NCBI GenBank assembly: GCA_004794655.1
Contig: SMMW01000559.1
Span: 1,364,001-1,428,000, forward strand
DNA: 64,000 nt
Direction of reading: 5' to 3'
DNA from: Marisa cornuarietis
Taxonomy: Eukaryota; Mollusca; Gastropoda; Architaenioglossa; Ampullariidae
The position numbers were made by a program, and so were the translations under genes. This document shows, piece after piece, positions 41,801 through 53,556 of this stretch. The notes beneath the pieces are model-generated. The model made no database searches and had not been told where the DNA came from. It saw nothing but the letters and a program-made list of their open reading frames with translations. How positions within the stretch are numbered: the first letter of the stretch is position 1; each line of letters begins with the position of its first letter.

Positions 41801-44120
41801 CTTCTCTTATTTTTTCCTATTAGTAGATATCTTTCTTTTAAAAAAAAGTAGGCAAATATTAAATGTTAGTGTCATTACTGTAATATCGTTCCCGTGTAAT
41901 GAAATACATTTTGGTGAATTTGGGGCAAGTAAATATTATGAACGTTTATCGAAAACCATCTGTTTGCGTTTATCTCTGTTGAACCTTTGTGTCGGCGTCA
42001 AGGAAGGATGTGCAAGCAATTAGATGGCTTGAATAGCTGCATAATTATATTTCAAACAGATGGTTTTGAAGATAGGAAAGAAAAGATGAATGAAGATGTG
42101 TTAAAAAAGTTGCTTCATTAGGCGTCACCGTGCACGTGAGGGTGTGGGTGTCGGTGGGAGGGTAGAACTGCTACCTTTGTCAACTACCCGTCTCACGTGT
42201 GCAGGTGCCAAACTCCGAGTCGCTACTCATGTTCGGGGTGGACACCGGAGCCATCCACCTTATGTACTTCCTCAAACCTATCACCCAGTTGTTTGAAACG
42301 CCTTTTCAGAAGGATGGTGGAGTGCAAAAAATCTTCATGCAGGTCAGAAGATCCGCTCCGTTATCCTTCTCTCTTAATCGATTGGTTAATATATTTTTCT
42401 TTGAATTCTTGTTCGCTTCTTCGTCCGTAATTTTTACATCCCTCGGGTTCTTTGTTCTTTTCTCCTGCCGATTTGTTTTTTTCCTCATCTTTACCCTCCC
42501 TTTCCTCCTTGTCTCCCTCCTGCTTCCTTGTGTTTTCTTTTTCTCTCTCCTCTTCTTGTCCAGGGGCCGTAGTTTTAAAGCAAAGGTAAATCGGAACCCT
42601 AAGTTGTTGTTGTTGTTGTTGTTATTATTATTATTATTATTTCAACTTTGTATCTACAGACCTGGTACGTCCTCTGTATACCGTACACAAGACGGGAACC
42701 TCTAGGTTATCAGTTTATCGGTCTGTCTCCAGTTATAGGAACTTCCGAAATGCTTTCGATTTATAGCTAACCCTAGGGTAATGTTACCTCCACTTCAAGA
42801 TTATGGCCCTAGATGTGCGTTGGCGTGCGTGCATGGGAACGAGACTGTCGGAGGCAAAGAGCTAAGCCAAAAATGTCCATCATTTCCTGCAACTTTTTAG
42901 GGAAATGATCTTTGCGCAAACGAGCGGATGGGGGAAGGGAGATTGAGTGTTCAGAGCCCTCAACCATCTCCGTGTTTGTATTCTCAGGACCTTCCTCAGC
43001 ACAGCAAGTGGGTGCGCCACTCCCTTTTACCAGATATCCACCCGGACATCATACGGCAAGTTCGCTACCTGCCAGAGAACGGAGCCATCATCTCGTCCAG
43101 CGCCAGCCCCAGAAACACTCTAGTCATCTCCGACATCCAGGGCCTTAAGCGCCCCTACGTCTTCAAGATCGAGAAGGTGGGGGTAACTGCGTGCTCAGCA
43201 GGGTGGTGAAGGGGATGGAAGGAGAGAGAGAGAGAGAAGATAAGACTTTTTTTCCTGTTCTTAATCATCTTTAGTCTTTTTTGGGGGGTGGGGAGGTAGG
43301 ACGCACTGTGGGAGAGTAATGTCTTATGTATATTTATGTTCCTCCCTCTCCGTGTTCTTCCCTTTCCATGTTCCTCCCAGTCCCTGTTTCTACGTTAGAG
43401 AGACATGACGTTGGTCCTGTGTGGTCTGTGGCAGGGGGTGGAGTGTTTCGACTACAGCAAGCGCCTGAATATCCTGGTCACGGGCAGCGCCGACCACCAG
43501 GTGCGCGTGTGGAACCCTTACGTCACCCACAAGCCGGTGGCCGTGCTGAGTGGGCATGCGACAGGCGTGATAGGGGTCATGGTTCACGAGGGCTTCCGTC
43601 ACGTGTTCAGCTACTCCAAGGATGTGGTGTGTATGCTGCTCACAGAAAGTGGGGTTAGGGCAGGAGCAGGCCATAGCGGAAAGGAACTATCTTTGCGACT
43701 AACAATCACTCTACAATCACTTTTATTGTAGTCGAAAGAGAGACTTTAGCTAGGCCCACACTAGTCCCAGTGGTCCCACTCTACTGCTGTCACAGACTGC
43801 CCATGTGGTCCCTACATAACGGTTTATATCGTTGTGGAACCACAGTCTCGACATGGATCATTCCATGAATCTTATATATGTTCTCTGATCGGGACGAATG
43901 TTCTTTCGTTTATCTTTTAATTTCCTTTGAGACGTTACTTGGCCTCAGACTAGTCTGGCAGATCATTGTACTTTGTATCTGCGAACAAATCATTGATTTT
44001 GAACACTAACGAGCGGTTTTGTCGCTCTCACCTCTTCACAGTATAGTGCTGTGTGGCTGTACCGCGATTGCTTATGTAATGAGCTACTCACTAATTGGCT
44101 TTATCTCTTCTTAGGATAAG

Positions 44121-44156
<36 letters not shown>

Positions 44157-45709
44157 TGCTTATCCCAAAGCAAGCGTGACATTGCTTGAGCTGGCTAGGT
44201 CCTGCATCTGGAACTCTTTCTTCTTGACCATATCATTGTCTAAACAAGGCACAAAAATAATAAAAGCCGTCATTGCTTACACAGCCCTTTATTGTGACTG
44301 TCATCATGTTAGAGGTTAACAGTCTGGGGCCAGGTGCACAACACATTTCTAATTATAAATAATTTTAGGCCTTAATTCTATTTAGATAATTAGTTTTAAG
44401 TGCACACCACAATTTTTGAAGTTTTAAAACTAAAACTACTTTAAGTAAGATAAAGTTGTTTAAGTCGGACTTTCCGTCCTGTCAGTACAACTTTTTGTAT
44501 GTTTTTCTGCAATGCATCAAAATGGCTAAGAAGAGATTTTGCTTTTTTAGAACAGTTTTAAGGTTTAGAAACGTGTTGTGCAAGTGGCTCCAGTGCTATT
44601 CGAAAACACGATTCAAATGATTTTTTGCCCCTACTGCTCAAACGACAGCAAACTTTATATTTCCTAGTGAACAAAATGGTGTACTCAAAGACAGAATTCA
44701 CTGTTACACTAATAATAAGGACCAAAAGGAAGCACACAAACTTGTCCCTGTTATGTCCCATTAGCTACACTCAGGCCATGCCGACCTCAACCTTTCTGCA
44801 CCATTGATGTAGCATGTACTGTTGCATCAGTCCGGTGCTGTTAGTAGACGTGCATACAACATTTTTGGATGGTGTGAACCTACCGTGATGTGTGAAGCTC
44901 GCTTTGAGTACTAGGTGTGAAACTAGATCTCATTAACGCTCTGTACATGCCTCTCAGGTAAGTGTCGTACCTCCGAAGGTGAGTGTTCGTCTCTTCGTCA
45001 CGCAGTGTGGCTTTAGCTGCCTGTAGTCGCGGACAAGGCAGGTGCTGTGCGATTAATGCGAGATGCCTAGACTAAACTTATTAAGATGCTTTTTTACAAA
45101 CGTTTTTAGAATGAATAATAGAGAACGTAACATAATAAATAAAATAAACTGTTTCACGAATATTTTTCTCCTTATTATATTTAGAAAACTGAATCCATCG
45201 TTTAAATTCTTTCCATATTTTTTTACGTTCCCGTTCTGGAAGACAAAATATTCCATGTGCATGTTGACTAATACTGATGTGTGATGACGAATATTGGAAG
45301 TGGGTATTAACGCGAAATGTACGTGACAGACGGGATTTTTTTTAAAAAAAAGCTCCAGTTTTCACAGGCCAGATTTGAGTCGTTCTGTTTTACACAGGTC
45401 ATCAAAGTCTGGGACATCAAAGAGCACACCTGTCTGCAGACCGTCATCCTCAAGTTCCCCAGCAGCCTGCACGCCCGTGTGCCGGACCACGGTCAGTTCC
45501 CCATCCACCTGCAGCCCTCCCCACACGATGCGTTGCTTGTCACCTGCAACGACTACGTCGGCCTGCTGAAGCTGGGGCGGGTGGAGCAGCAGCCCCTCAA
45601 CATCATGCCGACCACTCATGATACGCAACTCTGCTGCGCCATCTACAATACCTTCTTTAAGCAGGTACCGTAACTTTTGTAGGACATTGGAGTGTGGCCC
45701 TCAGGGCTG

Positions 45710-45777
<68 letters not shown>

Positions 45778-48700
45778 TGGTAGTGGTAGTGGTAGTAGTC
45801 GTCATGGTTGTGGTCGTGTCGGTTGCGATGGGAACGACGGTGACAGTTAATTCCACGCTCAAATTTTATCTTTTTGGATTCCATCGTAGTCTTGGTGATG
45901 GCCGCATGTAAATCACCAAGAAGCTGAAGCACACCTCTTTCAGGTTACTTTCATTTTTCCAAATTACCTTCCACTTGTCTCAATTTTCTTCAGTCGAGGG
46001 TGTGATGTGAGTACAACTTGTAATGGTCGTGTCCCCTGTGCCTGCGTTCGAGACTTGCGTGCGTTCTCGTGTGACTGATGTGAGCTCTGTTCACCAAACA
46101 GTACAGGCAACACGGGCTTCTTCGGCGGTGTCGATCTTCAAGGTGTTTGCTGTTACTGATAATATCACTGTCGTCCCACTGTTGCTACAGCCTTTAAGAG
46201 TGATGGGAATTTGACCTTAATGCCTGATGTCAGGTTGTAACTTGACCGTAGTCTCTGATGACAGGCAGGGACTTGACTTAAGTGCCCCAATGGTCGGTTA
46301 CGACCTGACCTTATATAGTACCCTCATGACAGGTTGTGACCTGACCTTATATAGTACCCTCATGACAGGTTGTGACTTGACCTTATATAGTACCCTCATG
46401 ACAGGTTGTGACCGGACTTTAGTACCTTGATAACAGGTCGTATTCTGACCTCTGTGCCATCATGACAGGTTGTAACTGGCTGCGACTCGTCGTCAATCGC
46501 AGTGTGGGACGTAGAGAGTGGCAACAAGTCTATCGTCTTCTCCAACGCCCATGGGGACGAGGAGATCACCTGCATGGTCTTTGACGACTCGTGCCGCCGC
46601 CTCATCTCCGGCGCCCGCAATGGAACCATCAAGGTACGTGTGACTGCTTAACATACTGCTGCAATATTTAATTTTTTGTTTTTGTTTTTGTCGTTTATTC
46701 TTTTGGTTCATTATTTTCGGGTTTTTATGTTTTTATTCTTTCTCTTTTCTTTAATTCTCGCATTCCCCCCCCCTCACTCCTTCATCACAGTTGATTATCT
46801 CTGATTTCCTTTTGCTTTTAGCCAAAACATTTTTTCTCGTGGGTAATGGAAGCTTTATCTTTCTTTCTTTCTCTCACTCACTCTGCCACCGATTCGCCAT
46901 GTACCCACTGACCAGTCTGGCTGCATCTCCATAAAAATTAAGCAATAGTTACTTTCTCAGAAATCCCACTACCTGTGAAAACTAACAGACTCGTCGTTCT
47001 ACCTACTGTCATACTGTTTCTATCTCCAGGTGTGGAACTTCCAGAACGGCCACAACCTCCACAAGCTGGAGCCTGTAGGGGATGCGGAGGTGACGGGAAT
47101 GCTCCCACTGATGGAGAAGAAGATCATCCTGGCGGTGGGTTGGAGTCGCCAAATCGTCATGTATGACGACTCCGATGCAGACGTGAGTAGATCGGATCAA
47201 CGACAGAGTAATACCGCCATCTGGTAGTATTTTTAAAGCTGTGTTGATAAACACTGAGGCGCACACAAACCCACATAAACACCTAAAAAAAGGATGACAC
47301 AAAACGTATCCCATTTCTCGGAGCTTGCATCAAATTTTGTCACAGAATATGTACATCACCGCCAACACTGGCTGGAAGGGGGGACAGCTCCACAAGGATG
47401 ACATTTTGACGGTAGACTACTGCCCACCCAACTACATCGCCACGGCTAGCTTCGACAGCGAGATCATTGTCTGGGACCTGGAGACGGAGAAAATCCATCT
47501 TCGTCTCCGCAAGGGGCAGCCTACTAACTTGTAGGTCATTGTCTGTCTGTTCTCAGAGCTTGTGAGAGAGTGCGTGCGTGTGGACATTCTTGCAGGTGTA
47601 TGTGCGTGTATGTATGTCTGTGTGTGTGTGGGTGGGTGCGTGCATCCATGTTTTTCTCTGCTTCTATTTTCATCCATGCGTGTGCAAAGCGCATGCATGC
47701 ATGGGTTTATCAATTTGGTATAGATCGAGTGTTTATACAACTTGCTATCAGCATTCCTAATGTTCTGAGCTCAGTAGCATCCTGTGAGAAGTTTTATGTC
47801 ATGTCATGTGACATTTTGCATTGGCTGCGTTGGCAGGAAGAGACAGCTGGAAGAACTGCAGAAGCAGTCACAAGCTAACTGTCCACCATCATCGTCACAG
47901 GGGTCACGTCCCAATTCCAGACATCGCACTTCACACAAAGTACCCAGCGGGTTGGTCTTTCACTGATGACTTGATGATTGATTGATTGATCAATACTAGT
48001 TTATGGTTCATAGACAACACAATAGTACCAGCAGGTATATATTCCATTCCTTGATAAAGATTAATTATATAATTATTATTTATTAATTATAGATAAATTG
48101 ATTATCCATATTAGTGGATCTCTGATGAATTGATCAAGCCCTGTGTCATTCTTGTTTGTTTACAATGCCTCAGCAAGTTAGCAAGGATGAACTTCTTACA
48201 ATGAGCTTATCACACTGGATGTTTGTGTGTTGCAGGCATCCAGTTCCTGTTGACAAATTGCTTTTTCTCAGGGGCCGAGCAAGTGTGAAGCACACAGAGA
48301 AGGGTATGCTGCTGTCCAGTGAGGCTGGCGTTATCAGATGGTGGAACATCTTCTCTCAGAAACCTGAGATGGGTAGGTCACTCTTCTTTGTCACCTACTT
48401 CTCTGAATGGTGCTTTCAACCGTAAGATGGAGCTTTATGAATGTGCTCAGATACATGCATCAATGTGTGTTTGCTTTATGTGTATTTACGCATGTGTGTT
48501 GTGCAAGAGAGTAATAACATTGAATAATTAAAACCTTTCCAGAAGAGAAGTGCTGGTGCATTTTGCAGCCTAACAACCAGCCACACCATAACAGTACCTG
48601 CACTTCATGACATTATGACACCTTTGCTCAGATGTGACACATTTTATCAATTTAGTCATAGCTTGATTAAATGTAAGAAATATGATGCCTTGGCATTGCT

Positions 48701-51700
48701 AGCATTTGTCAATTTAATCTTCATCAGTTAATGAGGTTACTCCATCAATCATTGTATTTGCATCTGCAGCATGGTTTCTTGTTTTGCCAGGTTACTTCTA
48801 TGCCCCTGATTTGGCAGACGAGAGTGTGCTGGCCATGTGTAGCAAGCCCAATAACAGCACTTTGATCACAGGGGACACACAGGGCATCATCAAGGTGTGG
48901 GACATCATGGACTACTGTGTCAGACCACAGGAGAGGGTCAGTGTGTCACTTACTGGTGTGTGTGTGTGTGTGTGTTGAGGGGTTGGTGGGGAGAGAAAGA
49001 CTTGCACACTGTGCAGGCATTGATAAATGAACCAAAGTCTTTACTGGGACTCAGTCAAGGTAAAAATTAACCAAATTAGATGCCAGCTATACTTAGAATA
49101 ATAAGGAAAGATAGCTGGCTATTTTCATTTTTCTTGATGTTCATTTATGTTCAGAGATGACATGCAACTCAACCTTAGTAATCTTTTTCTTCTCGAAAAT
49201 TAAAAAAAAAATGTGATGAAACTTTTTTTAAGAAAAGAGTCCCATGTTTAGTTGTGTGTGAGGGTGCATGCATATTTGCAAATATTCACACAAGTCCTTT
49301 CTGTGTGTGTGTCTACCCCACCCACCCACCCACCCACTGATTTTCAGCATTTTTATTGATGATCTAGAGAGTAAAGACTATGCCGCCCCTGGAATGTTTT
49401 TGGAAGGCTCATGATGCAGCAGTGGTCAGTGTGCAGTACATCCAACACACAGCCGGTGATTTTGTTCTCAGCGCATCAACAGACAAAACAGCTCGACTCT
49501 GGACACCAGAAGGTCACTTCATTGGCACTTTTGGACAGGCAAGTTTTCTAAAGTGGATATCATTGTTATACTCAGCAGATAATTCTGTTATCACTTATAT
49601 CTCATTCTAGTACCCTGAAAACTGCTATTAAGACATTTTTGCCAAAATGATGTAAGGAGTCTAATGCCATATTGAATATTTTTTATCCTTCTTGTTCTTT
49701 GCTTGTCATTTAAGATCTTTTCTGCATTGATAATGTAACATAGTTTCAATGTATGCAGGATTCCATGTTGCCAGGGATTTCTTAGCAGTAATGAGAAGTA
49801 CTACAGATATTTTTTCACTTTGTGAAATCTTGTCATGGAGCTAAAATTTCTTAAAAAATGATGACAATTTAGTATTTGAGATCCATCTTCTCCCGCTAAC
49901 AATTCACCATATTCATGATAAAAACTTTTTCTTACCTGTTAGAATTTGAGCAAACTATTGACTTCTTTCTACATGTTTGAATCTTGAAAAGGAAACTCTT
50001 CAATGATATTGCTTCTCCTAACCACTCTAACTTTTCAAGCAAGTTAAACTGGTGTATTTTGTTTTTAAAGTCTAATCCATGGAATCTGAAGCATCCATCA
50101 ACATGGGCACATCCACAAACTCCCTGGACTGTACAGGAGGCTCCACCAGGTGAATAAAGCCTTTGACTCTGAAACAGTGTAGATCCATATGCATGTACAT
50201 CTGTGGCACAGAAACCCCTGGTGCACATTCCAGATGCCACGTACACAGTTTGTAGTTTAAGATGTTTTCACTGAGGCCTAGTTAAATGAGAGCTTTCATT
50301 GTTGAGACTCGAGGCCTTCACTAATATTTTCATTGCAAGATAATTTCAAATGTGGCTTTTGCCTAAAACACCACACCTAACACATACATGTCAGTGATGG
50401 AAAATTACTCAAGCTTTAAACACATTTATACGTGTACAATTTGTAATAAATAAATTCATTGATTTTGATATTCTTCAGACACTGAGAATAGCAAGACTGA
50501 AGAAGAAAGCTCAGTAACCAAGAATGTCATTGTTGAGGAAACAAAGACTGAAGACAGTTCACTTGATGATGACCACAGAGAAAATGGTGAATCCGAAACA
50601 GCTGAAGAGATCATGGACAGGCCAGAAGAGACCAGTAAAACTGTAAGCTATTTAACTACACAAAACTTCTGACCTTTATTCATTGTTGCAGTCACTTTGG
50701 TTTCCCTTGTCACTATTTGTATTAAACTTTGCACCCACAAAGACTTTTTAGTATAGATTTGTTGAGTGCAGAATATACATAAAATTTGTTGAGTGCAGAG
50801 TATACATATAAAGCTATGCTGCAAAAAAAATAATAAAAAACCTTCAAGCTAAATTTATAAATAATAATCTTTTCTGAGTGGGGAGAGAACAACTTATGTG
50901 TTTGAACTTCAGCAGAGGCAAGTAACTCAAATTTATGTATTTATTCTACAAGTACATACACTCTGCATCACGAATGTTAACAGCAAAGTTTTAGTTGTTG
51001 TCCTTTCTGTTGGCCATGTTCCTTTTGTATGCACCTAATTTGCATGTAATAGTACCCTGACTGTTTCAGTGTCTTTTTATGTGAAGTTATCAGCATGAGA
51101 TACCAGCTATTCATTGTGTAGCTTTTACTGTCGTCTTATATATCTGGCACAAATAATGCTAATGTTGTTGTACCTGTTCTGCAATTTTCTTAATCACCTA
51201 CTAGGAATCTTTTCTTTGCTAAATTACACTTTAATCTTTCTGCATTATCGTTATTGGCATATTTGAATCTTTCCACACCATATACTTTGTCTTCTCTTTC
51301 CCCTAACATATCCCTACACAACTTTTTGTACTGCACTCAGCCATAAATCCTTCATAAAAATTCATCATCTGTACTTTGGTAAATCCTTAAACATTACCCT
51401 TTAGAGGCACAGTTGTGTTCTGCAAACTCACTGCTGCATACCTGTTTATTTTTGTCTGCACCAATATCTTTCTCTGCACAGAAACCTCGACCTAAATCAG
51501 TAACAGTGCTGGTTGATGTCAAAGACTCAAATGTGCCACACAGCCTTCGCCTTAAATACCGTTCACAGACTTTTGCCTTTGGTGTTGACAGATCTGGCAC
51601 TTCCAAGGTACTTGAGGTCTGAGGCTTGTCTCAGTCCCTACCATCCACTGAGGAAAGACACCAGTTATGAATAATGAAAAGGGATTTTTTTTTAAACTTA

Positions 51701-53480
51701 ATATGCACGAACCTTTAGCTGGTGGTTGTAATGTATGGATTCCCAGGTTTCTAGACTGCACTCTTTAAGTAGCATCCAAAAGAGATATATAAATAAGAAG
51801 ACATAGGAAGAAATCCATAATAATTTAACTTCATGAAAACAAGACAATAAAAGTAAAGCTTTTATGTTAGACATACAGTAGTCATCAGAGGTCTATGCTT
51901 TATTGAGTGGCAGAATATAAGAATTTACAGGAAAAGAATAAAGATTTTCTGGGAGGGGCTTGTTTTCAAAAATAAATCTTCTATTGCAGACATGCCTTGG
52001 TCTAAAGGTAGAGCAAGAGCTAATGAGACAGCAGCGAGACAGACAGGGCCGACGACAGGTCTTTGGTGAGATTGAAGTCAAGCAAACAGCAAGATTTGGC
52101 AAAATTTGCTCTCCCTATCAAGCATTGACTACACCAGTAAGCACCACATTTTTTTAAAAAACACGTGAAAATCAATCAGTCCTCCTTGTGCCGTCTGTCA
52201 CGTGAGGCGACAGCAAGGGACCTCCATTTGGTTCTGTCTGCTGCTGTTCTGGGGGCTGTCTCGAGTGACAGACCTCTCTTCTTGAGGTCCTTTTCGATGG
52301 ACGCCTCCATGTCTCTTTGGGCCTCCCTCTGTTCCTCTTTCCTTGTGGTGTCCATCGCAGAGCTGTTCTGGGGGTTGAGTCTGGACGCATGCAGCACACG
52401 TGACCTAACCATCGCCAGCGTGCAGCTGGATTGCTTCTGCCAAGGTGCACATAAAAACCCTCTCACGCAATTCTTCATTTGAAATGATGTTGGGCCAGAA
52501 GATCTTTTGTATGCACCGCAGACACTTGGTTTGAAACACATAGCTTTTTCTCGATGGAGGCTGTGGTCTTCCAGCACTCTGACCCATATAGGAGGACACT
52601 GAGGACGTTGCTCTTGAAGATCCTGATCTTTGTATGGCTGCTGAAGCCAGAGTATCTCCAGATGGGCTTAAGCATTGCAAAAGCTTGGTTGGCTTTGCTG
52701 ATCCTGGTGTTGACCTCCTGTTCACAGTCACCATCTGCTGTTACCTTGCTGCCTAGGTACACAAATTCTTTTACGTCCACTAGTGGACTACCACTGATTG
52801 TGATAGGGCTATTGTTTGATCTGTTGTTCCTTAGGACTTGTGTTTTTTTAATGTTGACTCTGAGTCCTATCATGCTGGCAGTCTTACTAAGGTTTTCGGT
52901 CTTATCTTGAAGGTCTTGGTGCCTATGGGATAGAGTAAGCATCACTTTTTTTTTTAAACACATGGATGGGCAGTCTTTTACTTTTGTTAACCTGGTACAG
53001 CTTGTGGTACATGCACAATCTTTCCTGTAATCCATCCATAAATGTGCGGCTCTAATTCAGTTATTACAGTCATTACTTTCATGTTTTGTTGGAAGAACAA
53101 CAAAATATTTTTGTCAATATTTTTGCATGAATATTTCCCTCTGATGAGTACGCTTGATTTTTCAGCTTTTTGAGGACATCTCACTGCCCAGGAATCTGCC
53201 TCTTAGCTCCCGGATGATCAACAAAGGTTACAACAGCAACAATCTCACAGCTGAGACCATCCGCGGCATGGACTTTTCCTATGGAAGTCCAGACACACCT
53301 CCAAGCACCCAGCAGGGTTCCAGACAACCTTTCAAAAAACCCTTGGTTCCAGCTAAAGTATCTGACGAAAGAGGACATCAGAAATTGCCACCTATCAAGT
53401 CTGGAAGAAATTCTCAAAACAATCAACAGAATGTACCAAACCACTTGGGCCCTCTAAAAAAATTTCACACAGTAGCATGA
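38884..53480 (+). CDS. EF-hand and WD40-repeat protein, WDR49/WDR64/EFCAB8/WDY-like (21 coding exons)
   Basis: Exons read from splice sites and continuous frame: 38884-39153, 39551-39697, 40414-40476, 41297-41522, 41717-41763, 42205-42342, 42988-43176, 43435-43623 (or 43626), 45398-45664, 46469-46633, 47030-47182, 47346-47530, 47837-47950, 48236-48372, 48791-48936, 49368-49538, 50071-50149, 50479-50642, 51482-51607, 51990-52136, 53166-53480. Phases match at every junction, giving about 1,145 residues. The exon 1/2 junction builds a canonical EF-hand loop (DTSCDGYVDWNE, Ca ligands at 1,3,5,9,12). WD40 signatures follow: VRVWNP, IKVWDI, IAVWDV, IKVWNF, IIVWDL, IRWWNI, IKVWDI, ARLWTP, enough for about two propellers. 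The C-terminus is acidic then basic and low-complexity. Members of this family are mostly known from testis and cilia; the role here is inferred as scaffold or axonemal. Two introns use GC donors (after 41763 and 49538). Assignment within the family is uncertain; the gene structure is strong. Confidence 0.9.
40030..40350. repeat. Degenerate GT/TA-rich minisatellite in a WDR intron
   Basis: Repeats of roughly 40-50 bp built on GAGTATATTTCATGTGTGT, with varied spacers. It sits between exons 2 and 3 of the WDR gene. Confidence 0.65.
40600..40845. mobile_element. MITE-like element with ~37-bp inverted repeats
   Basis: The left arm, 40611-40647, contains two GACACTTAATCC copies. The right arm, 40808-40845, is its reverse complement almost exactly. 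The interior is AT-rich and non-coding. TAGGGATC and TAGGGACC outside the two ends may be an 8-bp target-site duplication. Intronic in the WDR gene. Confidence 0.7.
42604..42641. repeat. (GTT)n(ATT)n microsatellite in a WDR intron
   Basis: Two adjoining trinucleotide tracts between WDR exons 6 and 7. Confidence 0.9.
44121..44152. repeat. (ATA)n microsatellite in a WDR intron
   Basis: About 10 units between WDR exons 8 and 9. Confidence 0.9.
44325..44593. mobile_element. MITE-like element with ~28-bp inverted repeats
   Basis: The left end GGGGCCAGGTGCACAACAC (about 44326-44344) pairs with the right end GTGTTGTGCAAGTGGCTCC (44573-44591). About 245 bp in all, AT-rich inside, no ORF. Intronic in the WDR gene, between exons 8 and 9. 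Confidence 0.6.
45711..45777. repeat. (GAT)n microsatellite, 47 bp after a WDR donor site
   Basis: About 22 GAT units just downstream of the exon 9 donor, followed by GTAGTG repeats. Read through, the frame gives poly-Asp, but the exon ends at 45664. Confidence 0.95.
46222..46480. repeat. 36-bp minisatellite containing copies of the WDR exon 10 splice acceptor
   Basis: About eight tandem units. The central ones read TCATGACAGGTTGTGACCTG then ACCTTATATAGTACCC. The last unit is CATCATGACAG|GTTGTAACTGG, where the bar is the real 3' splice site of exon 10 (46469). Outer units are diverged. Confidence 0.85.
52168..52935 (-). mobile_element. 5'-truncated RTE-like LINE copy in the last WDR intron
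   Basis: The minus strand starts inside the reverse transcriptase just after the catalytic motif (LSHRHQDLQDKT). It continues through FVYLGSKV, LLYGSECW, KCLRCIQKIFWP and RWRWLGHV to RGRPKETWRR, with two frame changes (near 52.57 and 52.45 kb). It ends in GATTGATT like the element at 10.57 kb. Similar T/A-rich CAC sequences at 52147-52162 and 52948-52962 may be a target-site duplication. Confidence 0.8.
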
Positions 53481-53550
53481 AGTGGTTATTTTTTGTCAGC
53501 GTCTGCAAAAATCTGTTATATAGTTTGTGGTTACCATTTTGTGTCGGCAG

Positions 53551-53556
53551 ATTAAA
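53551..53556 (+). terminator. Candidate polyadenylation signal of the WDR gene
   Basis: ATTAAA, the commonest variant signal, lies 71 bases after the stop codon at 53480. No AATAAA is seen closer to the stop. Position and orientation fit, but there is no direct evidence of use. Confidence 0.35.

Noticed and set aside
45618..45932. Poly-Asp (plus) and poly-Ile (minus) frames
   Set aside because: They are the (GAT)n microsatellite read through after the WDR exon 9 donor.
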